A stretch of 64,000 bases of DNA. Source: Sipunculus nudus (Eukaryota; Annelida; Sipuncula; Golfingiida; Sipunculidae). Of the stretch, positions 1 through 11,559 are shown piece after piece. The position numbers and the translations under genes were made by a program. The stretch's first letter is position 1; the number at the start of each line of letters is the position of its first letter. The stretch lies in contig CM049315.1 of assembly GCA_026874595.1 (NCBI GenBank), positions 8,306,664-8,370,663 of the forward strand, read 5' to 3'. The notes beneath the pieces are model-generated. The model did not search any database. It worked only from the letters and a program-made list of their open reading frames with translations, and was not told the DNA's origin.

Positions 1-784
1 AGTTTGGTAGTGCTTGATCAAGATCACAGTGGTTCATATCTCCGAGTACAATATGCAGAGCTTGTGGTTTCTTTTCTTCTAATTGGGCAACAATATCCTG
101 TATCTTCTTTGATGCAATGTCTTTATCAGCACTGGGGGGAATGTAAACAACTGTGAGAGATGTATTGGTAAACTCTCTAGGTAGGTATGAAGGACGTAGG
201 CTCACTGATAGGGCTTCAAGGTCTGGTGAACATATACTAGACTTGACGGTTATATTCTGACACCATCTGTTATTAATATAAAGAGCTACACCACCGCCTC
301 TTGATTTATTAGAGTCCTGGGTTCTGTCTTGTCTTAATAAGGTAAAATAAGGAATGTTCAAGAATGTGTCAGATATATTTTGGTTCAGCCATGATTCCGT
401 TAATGCAATGCAACAAGCCTCTCGATATTGATAAAGAAATCGGCAGTTTGCACGGAGTTCGTCAATCTTTGAGCTGAGTGAACGGACGTTACCAAATGTT
501 ATTGTGGGCACAAACGGTTTAGTACTGCATCTTCTCCTTAACCTGACTCTTACTCCACCTCTCCTGCCACGTGGTCTTCTTCTAATCTTTTTGCATTCTT
601 CCGGAAGTATACTTATATCAAACTTATTGTTAGAACGTGAGAGTTTGTTGTGAAGTTGATGAAGGTCACTAGCTGAATAACGAATATGTACTCCATTATC
701 GCCCAAAAGCGGCATTCCAGTTCCAGTTAACACAAGAAAGGCGATAATCATACAGACTAAAAGTACATACTTTGAAAGATCCAT
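1..784 (-). CDS. LINE retrotransposon ORF, N-terminal part with endonuclease domain (runs off window)
   Basis: The frame is open from an ATG at 784 to the window edge (261 codons). From residue ~95 it reads as an exonuclease-endonuclease-phosphatase domain of the L2/CR1-like non-LTR retrotransposon type: FGNVRSLSSKIDEL, then TESWL (catalytic Glu), then SRGGGVALYINNRW, YIPPSADKD and GDMNHCDLD near the edge. This enzyme nicks target DNA to prime reverse transcription. The reverse transcriptase would lie to the left, outside the window. A basic stretch (RRRPRGRRGG and RLRRR) precedes the domain. The first ~23 residues are oddly hydrophobic (MDLSKYVLLVCMIIAFLVL), like a signal peptide or membrane anchor. 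No frameshift or stop is seen, so this 5' portion may be young. Family is clear from motifs; clade is less sure. Confidence 0.85.
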   Translation of the reverse strand, partial: MDLSKYVLLVCMIIAFLVLTGTGMPLLGDNGVHIRYSASDLHQLHNKLSRSNNKFDISILPEECKKIRRRPRGRRGGVRVRLRRRCSTKPFVPTITFGNVRSLSSKIDELRANCRFLYQYREACCIALTESWLNQNISDTFLNIPYFTLLRQDRTQDSNKSRGGGVALYINNRWCQNITVKSSICSPDLEALSVSLRPSYLPREFTNTSLTVVYIPPSADKDIASKKIQDIVAQLEEKKPQALHIVLGDMNHCDLDQALPN

Positions 785-1029
785 CTTTTAAGCTGAATTG
801 GTGTACTTCGTCTTGTATAATGCCCGACATATATAAAATATAAAAATATAAACAATTCAAATTGCAAAGTCGACGTCGCCGCTGTGCAGCGCCATCTACA
901 TTATATACAGATGACATAACCTAGTGATTGAGAAGATTCAAAGGAAGAAAATGAGTTATAATTTATGTAATTTATATTTATAGTTTTGGAGGTATGGCGA
1001 ATTAATGATATACTTGGGAGGCTCGACTG

Positions 1030-4000
1030 TAGCGCCCTCTAGCAGACATATTCCGAAGACGACAAATGCGTTTCGTATTATTAGTGTATGACATGAGATG
1101 TCCCAGTTTTAAAAGGATTCCGTCAAAGCTGTGGCCTGTAGAATGCTATATGTAAGGCGTAAGAACCAGCAAGCAGGCGACTTTGAGGATAACGGTCAAA
1201 CAGATGGACACACTGACAAAGTGACAGAAGATTGAAACCAGATGCCTTAATCAGGTTATGGAGAAGATTCAAAGGAAGAAAATAATCTATAGTTTATATA
1301 ACAGAGGCTTTTGGTGTAGAGATATGGCCAATACAATGGTATGTGTGTGAGGGTCGTGTGCAGCGCCCACTAGTGGCCATATCCGGAAAATGAAAAATTT
1401 ATTTCTAGATATTAGTGTAAGACATAAGATGTAATAGTTTCAAAAGGATTCCGTCAAAACTATGGCCTATAGAATGCTATATGTGAGACGCAAGAGCCAA
1501 CAATTAAGCAGGCGAATTTGAGGACAACTGACAAACAGACGAAAACACTGACAAAGTGACTCAAGATTGAGTCCAGATGACTAATCCAGGATATGGAAAA
1601 GACTCAAAGGAAGAAAAAAGCTACAGTTTATGTAACTGAGGTTTATAGTTTTGGAGATATTGCCAAAGCATGATATGTTGGGAGAGGTTCGAGTTCAGCG
1701 CCCCCTAGCGGCCATATCCAGAAAATGAACAATTGGTTTCGAAATATTACTGTAAGACTTAAGATGTAATAGTTTCAAAAGGATTCTTTCAAAACTGTGG
1801 CCTGTAGAATGCTATATGTGAGACGCAAGAGCAAGAAGGCAAATTTGAGGACAACTGACAAACAGACAGACACACTGACAAAGTGTCACAAAATTGTGAC
1901 CAGATGACTACACTAGGTTATGGAGAAGACTCAGAGGAAGAAAATAAGCTATAGTTTATGTAATTGAGGCTTATAATTTTTGAGATATGGCCAAAATATC
2001 ATATGTTCGGGAGGTTCGCATCCAGCGCCCCCTAGCGGCCCTATTCAAAAAATGAAAAAACAATTTCGAGATACTTGTGTAGGACTTATAATATGTCAGT
2101 TTCAGAAAGATTCCTGCAATAATGTGGCCTTTGGCGCAAGATGAATGAAATCTCGAAATATCTCTATTCACGAGATATTTTACGAGATACTGCAAGACTT
2201 GTAATAAAATCTTGTAGTACTAGTTGAATGCTTCCTGATGCAAAAAACTAGATCACTCTAGCTTTAAAACTGACAAAGTTACAAAAATAAGACCCCTTGT
2301 TTTCGAATATCATGAGTTTTCCCCCAAAATTTGTAACCATGGTTACGGCAAATTTGAGTCAGCTACACACCAGATGACAGGCCTTGGAATTACGATTAAA
2401 ATAAGCTATTGTTGAAGTAGATACGTCTAATAGTCACAAAGATATGAAGAAAACCCCGTTTTGAGAAGTTTTGACGACCTTGACCTTGACCTTTGACCTA
2501 TTTTTACCAAAAACAATAGGGCACCTAGAAATTATGTTTTCCAGCATCCCTGTAAGTTTCAAGGTTATTGTGGCAAAATTGTGGCCAGGAGAGTGCAGAC
2601 AAACAAACAAACTAGACGACCATAGGTCGAACGCTTGCCGGAAATCGGAAGTGAAACACAGACGGACAGAAAGAACATATTGTCGGTTTTCTATTAATGG
2701 AATGACTCTCAAGGACATTGCTGAGAATATGTGGCCCGTAGAATGACATATGAGACAAAAGAACAGGCAAGCAGACAAAACTGACAACAAAAGACGAACA
2801 GACAGACATAGTGACTTTGTGAGACAAGATTGACACCAGATGACATAACCTAGTGATTGAGAAGATTCAAAGGAAGAAAATGAGTTATAATTTATGTAAT
2901 TTAGATTTATAGTTTTGGAGGTATGGCGAATTAATGATATACTTGGGAGGCTCGACTGTAGCGCCCTCTAGCAGACATATTCCGAAGACGACAAATGCGT
3001 TTCATATTATTAGTGTATGACATGAGATGTCCCAGTTTTAAAAGGATTCCGTCAAAGCTGTGGCCTGTAGAATGCTATATGTAAGGCGTAAGAACCAGCA
3101 AGCAGGCGACTTTGAGGATAACGGTCAAACAGATGGACACACTGACAAAGTGACAGAAGATTGAAACCAGATGCCTTAATCAGGTTATGGAGAAGATTCA
3201 AAGGAAGAAAATAAGCTATAGTTTATATAACAGAGGCTTTTGGTGTAGAGATATGGCCAATACAATGGTATGTGTGTGAGGGTCGTGTGCAGCGCCCACT
3301 AGTGGCCATATCCGGAAAATGAAAAATTTCTTTCTAGATATTAGTGTAAGACATAAGATGTAATAGTTTCAAAAGGATTCCGTCAAACTATGGCCTATAG
3401 AATGCTATATGTGAGACGCAAGAGCCAACAATTAAGCAGGCGAATTTGAGGACAACTGACAAACAGACGAAAACACTGACAAAGTGACTCAAGATTGAGT
3501 CCAGATGACTAATCCAGGTTATGGAGAAGACTCAAAGAAAGAAAAAAGCTACAGTTTATGTAACTGAGGTTTATAGTTTTGGAGATATTGCCAAAGCATG
3601 ATATGTTGGGAGAGGTTCGAGTTCAGCGCCCCCAGCGGCCATATCCGGAAAATGAACAATTGGTTTCGGGTTATTAGTGTAAGACTTAAGATGTTATAGT
3701 TTCAAAAGGATTCTTTCAAAACTGTGGCCTGTAGAATGCTATATGTGAGACGCAAGAGCAAGAAGGCAAATTTGAGGACAACTGACAAACAGACAGACAC
3801 ACTGACAAAGTGTCACAAAATTGTGACCAGATGACTACACTAGGTTATGGAGTAGACTCAGAGGAAGAAAATAAGCTATAGTTTATGTAATTGAGGCTCA
3901 TAATTTTGGAGATATGGCCAAAATATCATATGTTCGGAAGGTTCGCATCCAGCGCCCCCTAGCGGCCCTATTCAAAAAATGAAAAAACAATTTCGAGATA

Positions 4001-5081
4001 CTAGTGTAGGACTTATAATATGTCAGTTTCAGAAAGATTCCTGCAATAATGTGGCCTTTGGCGCAAGATGAATGAAATCTCGAAATATCTCTATTCACGA
4101 GATATTTTACGAGATACTGCAATACTTGTTATAAAATCTTGTAGTACTAGTTGAATGCTACCTGATGCAAAAAACTAGATCACACTAGCTTTAAAACTGA
4201 CAAAGTTAGAAAAATAATACCCCTTATTTTCGAATATCCTGACTTTTCCCCAAAAATTTGTAACCATGGTTACGGCAAATTTGAGTCAGCTACACACCAG
4301 ATGACAGGCCTTGGAACGACGATTAAAATGAGCTATTGTTGAAGTAGATACGACTGACAGTCACACAGATATGGAGAAAAAACCGTTTTAAGAAGTTTTG
4401 ACGACCTTGACCTTGACCTTTCACCTATATTAACCAAAAACCATAGGGCACCTAGAAATTTTCTTTTTCATCATCCCTGTAAGTTTCAAGGTTATTGTGG
4501 CAAAATTGTGGCCAGGCGAGTGGTGACAAACAAACAAGAACCAGCAAGAAGACGAATTTGAGGACAACTGACAAACAGACGGACACACTGACAAAGTGAC
4601 TCAAGATTTAGTCCAGATGACTACTCCAGATTATGGAGACGACTCAAAGGAAGAAAAAAGCTACAGTCTATGTAACTGAGGTTTATATTTTTTGAGATAT
4701 TGCCAAAGCATGATATGTTGGGAGAGGTTTGAGTTCAGCGCCCCCTAGCGGCCATTTCCGGAAAATGAAAAATTGGTTTCGAGATATTAGTGTAAGACTT
4801 AAGATGTAATAGTTTCAAAAGGATTCTTTCAAAACTGTGGCCTGTAGCATGCTGTATGTGAGACACAAGAGCAAGCAGGCGAATTTGAGGACAACTGACA
4901 AACAGACGGACACAATGACAAAGTGACACAACATTGAGACCAGATGACATTATCAGTTTATGGAGAAGACTCAGAGGGAAAAAATAAGCTATAGTTTATG
5001 TAATTGAGGCTTTTGGTTTTAGAGATATGGCCAATGTAATGATATCTGTGTGAGGGTCGTGTGCAGCGCCCCCTAGGAGCC
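1030..5081 (-). promoter_or_regulatory. Ten regularly spaced CTCF-like boxes (one per repeat unit)
   Basis: Boxes at 1030-1047, 1361-1378, 1696-1713, 2023-2040, 2959-2976, 3290-3307, 3624-3640, 3950-3967, 4736-4753 and 5064-5081. The minus-strand reading of the best copies is GGCCGCTAGGGGGCGCTG, against the vertebrate CTCF consensus CCASYAGRKGGCRS (one mismatch). All are in one orientation. Binding in this organism is inferred only. Confidence 0.4.
2476..2500 (-). promoter_or_regulatory. Nuclear-receptor-type composite site (DR1 plus NR5A/ERR half-site)
   Basis: The minus strand contains AGGTCAAAGGTCA (a perfect DR1) run into AAGGTCAAGGTC, so TCAAGGTCA extended half-sites are also present. 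The copy at 5406-5430 is identical. Copies at 4403-4427 (one half-site damaged), 5865-5891 and 8219-8231 are weaker. All lie inside repeats. Confidence 0.4.
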
Positions 5082-5405
5082 ATATTCAAAAAATGAAAAA
5101 ACAATTTCGAGATACTAGTGTAGGACTTATGATATGTCAGTTTCAAAAAGATTCCTGCAATAATGTGGCCTTTGGCGCAAGATGAATGAAATCTCGAAAT
5201 ATCTCTATTCACGAGATATTTAACGAGATACTGCAAGACTTGTAATAAAATCTTGTAGTACTAGTTGAATGCTACCTGATGCAAAAAACTAGATCACTCT
5301 AGCTTTAAAACTGACAAAGTTAGAAAAATAAGATCCCTTATTTTCGAATATCATGACTGGCAGTCACAAAGATATGAAGAAAAAAACGTTTTGAGAAGTT
5401 TTGAC

Positions 5406-5430
5406 GACCTTGACCTTGACCTTTGACCTA
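5406..5430 (-). promoter_or_regulatory. Second intact DR1/extended half-site composite
   Basis: Same sequence as 2476-2500 in another repeat copy. A related cluster with three TTGACC half-sites follows at 5865-5891. Confidence 0.4.
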
Positions 5431-5577
5431 TTTTAACCAAAAACAATAGGGCACCTAGAAATTATGTTTTTGAACATCCCTGTAAGTTTCAAGGTTATTG
5501 TGACAAAATTGTGGCCAGGAGAGTGGTGACAAACAAACAAACAGACAGACAAACAGACATACGCAACTGACCAATAT

Positions 5578-5678
5578 GCTTGCCGAAATCTTTGATTCCG
5601 GCAAGCAACAAACATCGTGACAAACAGACATACGCAACTGACCAACATGCTTGCCGAAATCGAAGATTTCCGGCAAGC
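5578..5678. repeat. Two GCTTGCCG hairpins
   Basis: 5578-5605 and 5649-5678 each form a stem of GCTTGCCG with CGGCAAGC. The second pairs further (AAATC with GATTT) around a 3-base loop. Related hairpins sit at 8333-8361 and 8392-8421, and single arms at 2634 and 5711. Confidence 0.6.
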
Positions 5679-5689
5679 AACAAACACAC

Positions 5690-6480
5690 AAACAAGAGAC
5701 CATAGGTCAAACGCTTGCCGGAAATTGAAAATGAAATAGGTGAAGGTCAAACTATTCTTTTTTATTATGAAGAATGAACATGAGACTAAAATCAGCAACT
5801 GTTTATTTGGATGCGACAATTTATGAACAAAAGTTGGAAGAAAATACGATATTTGGGCGTGTTTTTGACCTTGACATTTGACCTTTGACCCAATTTCGAA
5901 AAAAATAGGTCTGATGGTAATAGATATTTACCAAAGATATCAAATTCTGAATGATTGCATGAGACTGGGGGCTGTGTCAGAGATAGAAATATTCGAACAT
6001 TTCTAAGTTCGAGAAGTTTTGCCCTTAATTAAGTAAACATAATTATGGCAGAACATATTCAAATCTCCACAGGAATAAGGCCATCTTTTTTCTAGTTTTA
6101 GATGCAATTATGAAAATCATAATATCATATATAGCTTTGGAGATATGGCACAATAATGATTTATAGCAGTGTTGTCAGTTCAGCGCCCCCTGGAGGTCAT
6201 ATACCAAAAATGGAAAATTGTTTTCGAGGTTATACTGTCAAACATAGAATAAATCAGTTTGAAAATGCTTGTTGATAAATGGAGGCATGTATGGCGTCTT
6301 AAAGTGAAAGCCCCATGTCTTAAAGTCTTAAAGCGCCCCATGTATGTCATTTTGCAAAACATGAAATATAATCTTGTCACACTAACTAACCTCTACATGA
6401 TGCAAAAATCTAAACCCCTCTAGCTTTAAAAATGACAAAGTTACAAAAGACAAGGTAAATATGTGAAGAATTTTGCTTAA
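5690..6480. repeat. Diverged repeat tail, no gene
   Basis: Degenerate continuation of the array, with a GCGCCCCCTGGAGG box at 6181-6198 and a short internal duplication of GCGCCCCATG / CCCCATGTC near 6312-6340. No coding signal. Confidence 0.6.
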
Positions 6481-7620
6481 AATAGGTGTAACAGGGCGAA
6501 TTCACAGACCCTGTTTTCGTCACAATTTGGAACGCACGGTTGTTCACCGTGTACTGAGGTCCGTGCATACGTTCCACATGAATGGCCCTTTTAAGTTAGC
6601 CTTGAGCCAACTGAAGTGAAGACAATTCAAAGCCGATAAAACAAACGCTTTTGCTTTTCAAGTTAGTGACTCGTGGTCATCCGTTGCCATTCCGTCGTAA
6701 ACCTTGCTTCGATGTGACTGCCTAAAACGTTACAGGAGGCACACTTGAGTATTTCGGTAGAGTATGAGCCTTTGCTACAGGTAGGCTAGTACAATTTAAC
6801 TTTAAAATGTTTAAGCTTGTTATAAAACCAGTAATATTTTAATTTAAGTTAAAACCAGTAAAAAAATGTTAAACAGGCATCGACTTGTATTCGTATACCG
6901 CATTGCACTACGCTGTAATATATTCTTCGCTTAATTATAAGTTATTATACTGTATAAGGTTAATATAACATACCGAGCTTTATAAGCCCAGGACGTTGTA
7001 TTTAATATTATTTACGTTAAAACGGTGTATGTAATGTAAGTTACATTGACAGGTATTTCAAGGTACAAATATATTGTTGCTACAGCCGTACGTACGTCTT
7101 GCAATGAGAACCACCAGGCACGTGGCCGTCATGAGGGTTCTTGTCGTCATGTTCAACACAGTTTAGCCTCTATCCTCTCTTGATAGGGTATGACTTGTTC
7201 AGTATTGTTCAGGCATAGTGTCTATGCGATATTGCGATATAAGGCATATTATCATGTAATTTTTTGCCGCAATTATAATATCTCAGTTGAATTTCTTATG
7301 TCAACGGTATGTAACGCTCATATAATTTTATATGAAACTCTAATAGAACCGGTCTGTTGAACAATAAATTAATAACAATAATGATGTACCTAACAATGTT
7401 ATTGAACCGGTCTATTGAACAGTCACGGTGTACTTAACACTTCCCATTTCATGTATTTCAACAGGGTTTTTCTCTTCTATATGAATAAACTGGTCGTCAC
7501 ACTATCTTGGCCTTGGCACTCTGATTTTCACGCCCGGTTTTCCCCGTTGTGCTCCCCGTTAGGTAACCGCAAAATTAGGTCACGTGTATCAAGGAATAAG
7601 CGTATTGATAATAATTGATA
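6481..7620. other. Apparently unique sequence, nothing recognised
   Basis: AT-rich, with no convincing frame, repeat or RNA signal. A short inverted pair (GAACGCACGG / CCGTGCATACGTTC) lies near 6530-6575. Confidence 0.5.
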
Positions 7621-8440
7621 ATAATAAGATCTATTTTAGCTGCAGCGCCCTCTAGTGGCTATATTCGAAAAATAAAAAATTAGTTTCTGAGATATTTCTA
7701 TTTAACATATTATGTATGAGTTTCAAAGTGATTACTTCAAAATTGGGGCCTCTAGGGCATCATTAATGAAATTTCCCAAAAATGTCTCACAGCGCCCCCT
7801 AGTGGCAATTTTTCATAAATCTGCAGAAAATCGAGCAATTCTTAATAAACTCAACATATTCCAAAAAGAACTAGACCCCCTAGCTTTAACAATGACAAAG
7901 TTACAAAAATATTTTTTTTCAATTTGAAATTTCAAGATTTTCCCAAAACAATGTGATACTAGGTAACAACAGAACGACATGGGTTTTGAACAAGCAGAAA
8001 GCGCATTTAAAAACAAATTAAATGAGCTATATTTATGTAGTTACGAGCATTCTTGACAAAGTTATGAAGAAATAACCTATTATGAGGGGTGTCAATGACC
8101 CTGAATGAAATTTCCCAAAAATGTCTCACAGCGCCCCCTAGTGGCAATTTTTTATAAATCTGCAGAAAATCGAGCAATTCTTGATAACCTCAACATATTC
8201 CAAAAAAAAAAAACTAGTCGACCTTTGACCGATTATAACCCAAAACAATAGGCTTCTATTCTGGTTGAATATAATCTAACTGTATGAATATCAAAGCCAT
8301 TTGTTCAAACTGACTCACAAACTGATCAACATACTTGCCAAAATCTCTGATTCCGGCAAGCAACAAACAGACATACGCGACTGACCAACATGCTTGCCGA
8401 AATCGAAGATTTCATGCAAGCAAAAAAAGAAGAAACTTGA
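7621..8440. repeat. Second block of GCGCCC-box repeats, internally duplicated
   Basis: The stretch 7767-7870 recurs at 8105-8210 (same ATGAAATTTCCCAAAAATG start and the same box). The block ends in two GCTTGCCG-type hairpins (8333-8361, 8392-8421). Confidence 0.75.
7643..8146 (-). promoter_or_regulatory. Three perfect matches to the CTCF core consensus
   Basis: Boxes 7643-7660, 7790-7807 and 8129-8146 read on the minus strand GCCACTAGAGGGCGCTG, GCCACTAGGGGGCGCTG and the same again. All 14 positions of CCASYAGRKGGCRS fit. The sequence match is seen directly; occupancy is inference. Confidence 0.5.
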
Positions 8441-9542
8441 GATATTGTCATGTGGTTTATATTCGTCCACTTAAAACTAACCTAGTGTTACTAGTTGCCT
8501 AAATGGCGTAACTTTTACTAATATTAAAATGTAAAAATGTTACAAACACATGTAAAAGTGTTTGAAAAGTTCAAAAACATATATACCATCAGAAAAAAAT
8601 CAGTGTTGACTGTATAATATTTCAAATAATGTATACTTTACGGTGTATAATATGAATTTAAAACAACTTTTTGGATTGATTTCAGATATAAGGGTTTCTT
8701 GATAAAAAAAATTACCTTATAACATCAGAGATAGAATGGGCATGTGCGCTCAGGAAAATGCTAACAGGTGCACACTGGTCACCCGCGTGTCATTTTAAAG
8801 TTTTTGGTTGTGTTAGCCACAGCTTTGTATTCGCATATATTGTTCTAATTATGTGATACACGGCGGGAGTTTGCGTTGTGCGGCTCCTTGTTTTACCGGC
8901 CCTGTTGTCTTGTTATCTAGGAATTAGATATCACGTACATTTTATACTAAATCAATTGCGAATATGATTTACATGAATTTTGGATCCTTACAATACGTAA
9001 ACAGTCGGTAGAGTACTAAGGTTTTTTTTTTTTCACGTATATATTGAAAAAGGGACCCAAGGGTCACAGCGCTCAGCTGAAGTTTGAAATTAAAGCAAAT
9101 ACAAAATATTCAAACATTCTATATAAATGTTTTTCATATTAATAAGCATATGAAAAGCTAAGAGGAAAGGGGCACTCCTACTTGGTTGTAGTAAAGTTTT
9201 AAATATACGATTGCAAAACAAATACTCTGACAAGACTGTCATGAAGATAAACAGTTTTAAGTTTTGAGATACTGTAATGCATATGAAAAAATTACAGATG
9301 AACGGACAAGTGGACAGAATGGACTGATACCTTAATTTCACTTTTAAGGGAATAATGCATTTAAGTTTATATAAAAGTCATTTTTTTAAGAATATCAACT
9401 TATTCCATTTATAATTTTTATCAGATTCTTTTTTTTATTTACAAGTTTTATAAATGTACAATAAAAAAAATCTGAAATATAAGTTAAAATATTAGAAATC
9501 TTAGTTGCAATCATTATTTATCCACAGTTCAGCTCACATCGG
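8441..9542. other. AT-rich intergenic DNA with a dispersed repeat copy
   Basis: No gene seen. The stretch ~9115-9260 (ATATGAAAAGCTAAGAGGAAAGG onward) recurs in the same orientation at ~22,680-22,795, so it is part of a dispersed family. GACCC(A/T)AGGGTCAC near 9053 belongs to another family also seen at 13,910 and 22,056. Confidence 0.55.
9533..9542. repeat. Target-site duplication, left copy (CTCACATCGG)
   Basis: Ten bases identical to 17,720-17,729, directly flanking the inverted repeats. MULEs typically make 8-11-bp duplications. Confidence 0.85.
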
Positions 9543-10341
9543 TGTCCTCCCGCTGAGACGAAGTCCGTTGAGACGAACCCGAAAATCGACGACCCGTTGA
9601 GACGACAGGGGCTTCAGACGAATGGCTTTATATAGTGAAACCCCCAGCCCAGTGGTGTCCCGGTACTGGCGCTAACTAATTTGAGTCGTCCAAACGGAAC
9701 AACTTTCAAACTTGATTTACATTAAAAATTACACATATATTTGTTTAATTTTTCTAAAAAAAAATTCTACTTGTTTGATTTTAACTTTTGTTGACACTAT
9801 TCGGCATATAACTCAACACAGAAAGCCTTAGAATGACGCCTGTCCAGTATGTTAAAAAAAGATTACCCATTCCTATATTTTTATTTATTTATCTGTGTGC
9901 GTTTTCCAATGAAAAGGCATAAGAAAACTAAATGGGCGTGTTAGATTAAAATCACATTAGCAGGAAAAAATTAAATCATGGTAAACAAGTTTAACGGCGC
10001 AATTTTTGGCCGTTTCGGACATTTCCTCGACATGCGAGTTATCTGCGGTATTCCGTATTCCACGTGTTTCCCCGTGTATATTAAGCGAAAAAAGGTGAAA
10101 TTGTAATTATAATATTATTCTTATTTATTTTGACATATTTATATGTTTATTTGAAACTATAATTTGAATTTATTTGGGTCACTGATACTGAGCAAAATAC
10201 ATGGATCAGCTCATCCGGAACAAAGCCGAAACGAACACACCGCCATGACTAGGAAACCCGTTCAACAAGTGACAGAGCGACTACGGGTTGATCATTAGTC
10301 ACAGCTTACTGATGCTTAGATAACAATATATGTATAATTAT

Positions 10342-10343
<2 letters not shown>
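9543..10343 (+). repeat. MULE left terminal inverted repeat
   Basis: Matches the reverse complement of 16,919-17,719, from GCTGAGACGAAGTCCGTTG inward to GATAACAATA(T/C)ATGTAT next to the GA tract. Confidence 0.9.
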
Positions 10344-10415
<72 letters not shown>

Positions 10416-10642
10416 AAGACCCAGAGAGGAAGAGGAGCGATTCTCAGGGAGATATGATCGAGAGACAGAGAGATAGGGAGCATGAGAGAGAATGAATGAA
10501 TGAATGAATAAAAGAGAAATTTCAGAGAGAGAGGGAATGAATGAATGATAGAAAGGTCGTCTCTCAGAGAGAGAGGGAGAGAAGGAATATTTGAGAGAAA
10601 GAGTGATTGATTGAGTGATTTATGTGTAGAAAGAGAGACTCT

Positions 10643-10673
<31 letters not shown>

Positions 10674-10920
10674 AGAGAAAGAGAGAGAGAGAGAAAATTA
10701 TAGAGAAAAATAGGAAGACAGAGGAGGAAGAACGATTCTCAGAGAGAAAATGATCGAGAGAAGCAGAGATAGAGAGTACGGGAGAGAATGAATGAATGAG
10801 AAATTTTCAGAGGGAGAGAGACTGGTTGAAAGAGAGAAGAGATTGATAGAGTAACAGACAAATAATTAGGGAGAGAGAGAGAGCGAGAGAGAATGAGATT
10901 GTGAAAAAAGAGATTACATT
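10344..10920. repeat. (GA)n microsatellite and purine-rich tract
   Basis: Pure (AG)n at 10,344-10,411, then interrupted GAGA / GAATGAATGA sequence to ~10,920. It is the counterpart of the CT-rich tract inside the right TIR. Confidence 0.95.
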
Positions 10921-11025
10921 ATTTTATGTGCCTATATACAATTTCCCTCCCCTCTCAATAAATCGAACCATTTAGTATAATATTGTCCGCTCCTGATTAT
11001 TATATAAGAAAGCTTTGAAAGACAT

Positions 11026-11039
11026 ATACATACATACAT

Positions 11040-11102
<63 letters not shown>
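11026..11102. repeat. Compound microsatellite (CATA)n (CA)n (TA)n
   Basis: Direct run of CATA, then CA, then TA dinucleotides. Confidence 0.95.
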
Positions 11103-11106
<4 letters not shown>

Positions 11107-11559
11107 CAAGATATATTGTTGTGTATTAGTTAAAGCAAATTCTTAGATTTATGTGATTTAAATCATAGTCAATTAACACAAGAAGGACAAACTTGTGTCC
11201 AATGGGACGAAACAGTACTGGCGGTGTGTAGAAGCTTGCTGCCCAGCCCGGGTGCATACTACAGTAGGAGATTCTCCAGACGTCCTGTTCTTCAGGGATC
11301 ATAATCATATTGATGACCAAGGGAGTATTTCGCAACCAAGATGAAAGCAGAGCTCTGTGCGAAGGCTCTAGAGAATCCACTACGACCGATGCAGCAGGTG
11401 GGTGTTTCATATTTGACCATCTATATAATTAATACGGAGTTGGGTTTTTTCTAGACCACGGTTTACCTGCTTCCGTTCTGATTTGACTCTCCAAAATTCG
11501 GCAGACGTATCGGTGGTGCGCTCTTCTAGGACAAGTTTGTTTTATTTTGCGGGATTATG

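Larger units (their letters stand above)
910..5530. repeat. Tandem ~330-bp repeat array with ~1.93-kb higher-order duplication
   Basis: Units start with GATGAC(C/A)..., GGAGAAGA(T/C)TCA(A/G)AGGAAG near 910, 1241, 1577 and 1902 (spacing 325-336 bp). Each holds a GCGCCC-type box in its first third and ends in CAGACAGAC / CACTGACAAAGTGAC-rich sequence. The block 910-2838 is repeated almost base for base at 2839-~4530 (offset 1,927-1,929 bp). Partial units follow to ~5530. The fourth unit of each block carries an extra segment with TGACCT repeats. Short open frames here are by-products of the repeat; none looks like a gene. Confidence 0.9.

Noticed and set aside
910-5530. CRISPR array
   Set aside because: Units are ~330 bp and tandem with no short repeat-spacer pattern, and the DNA is eukaryotic.
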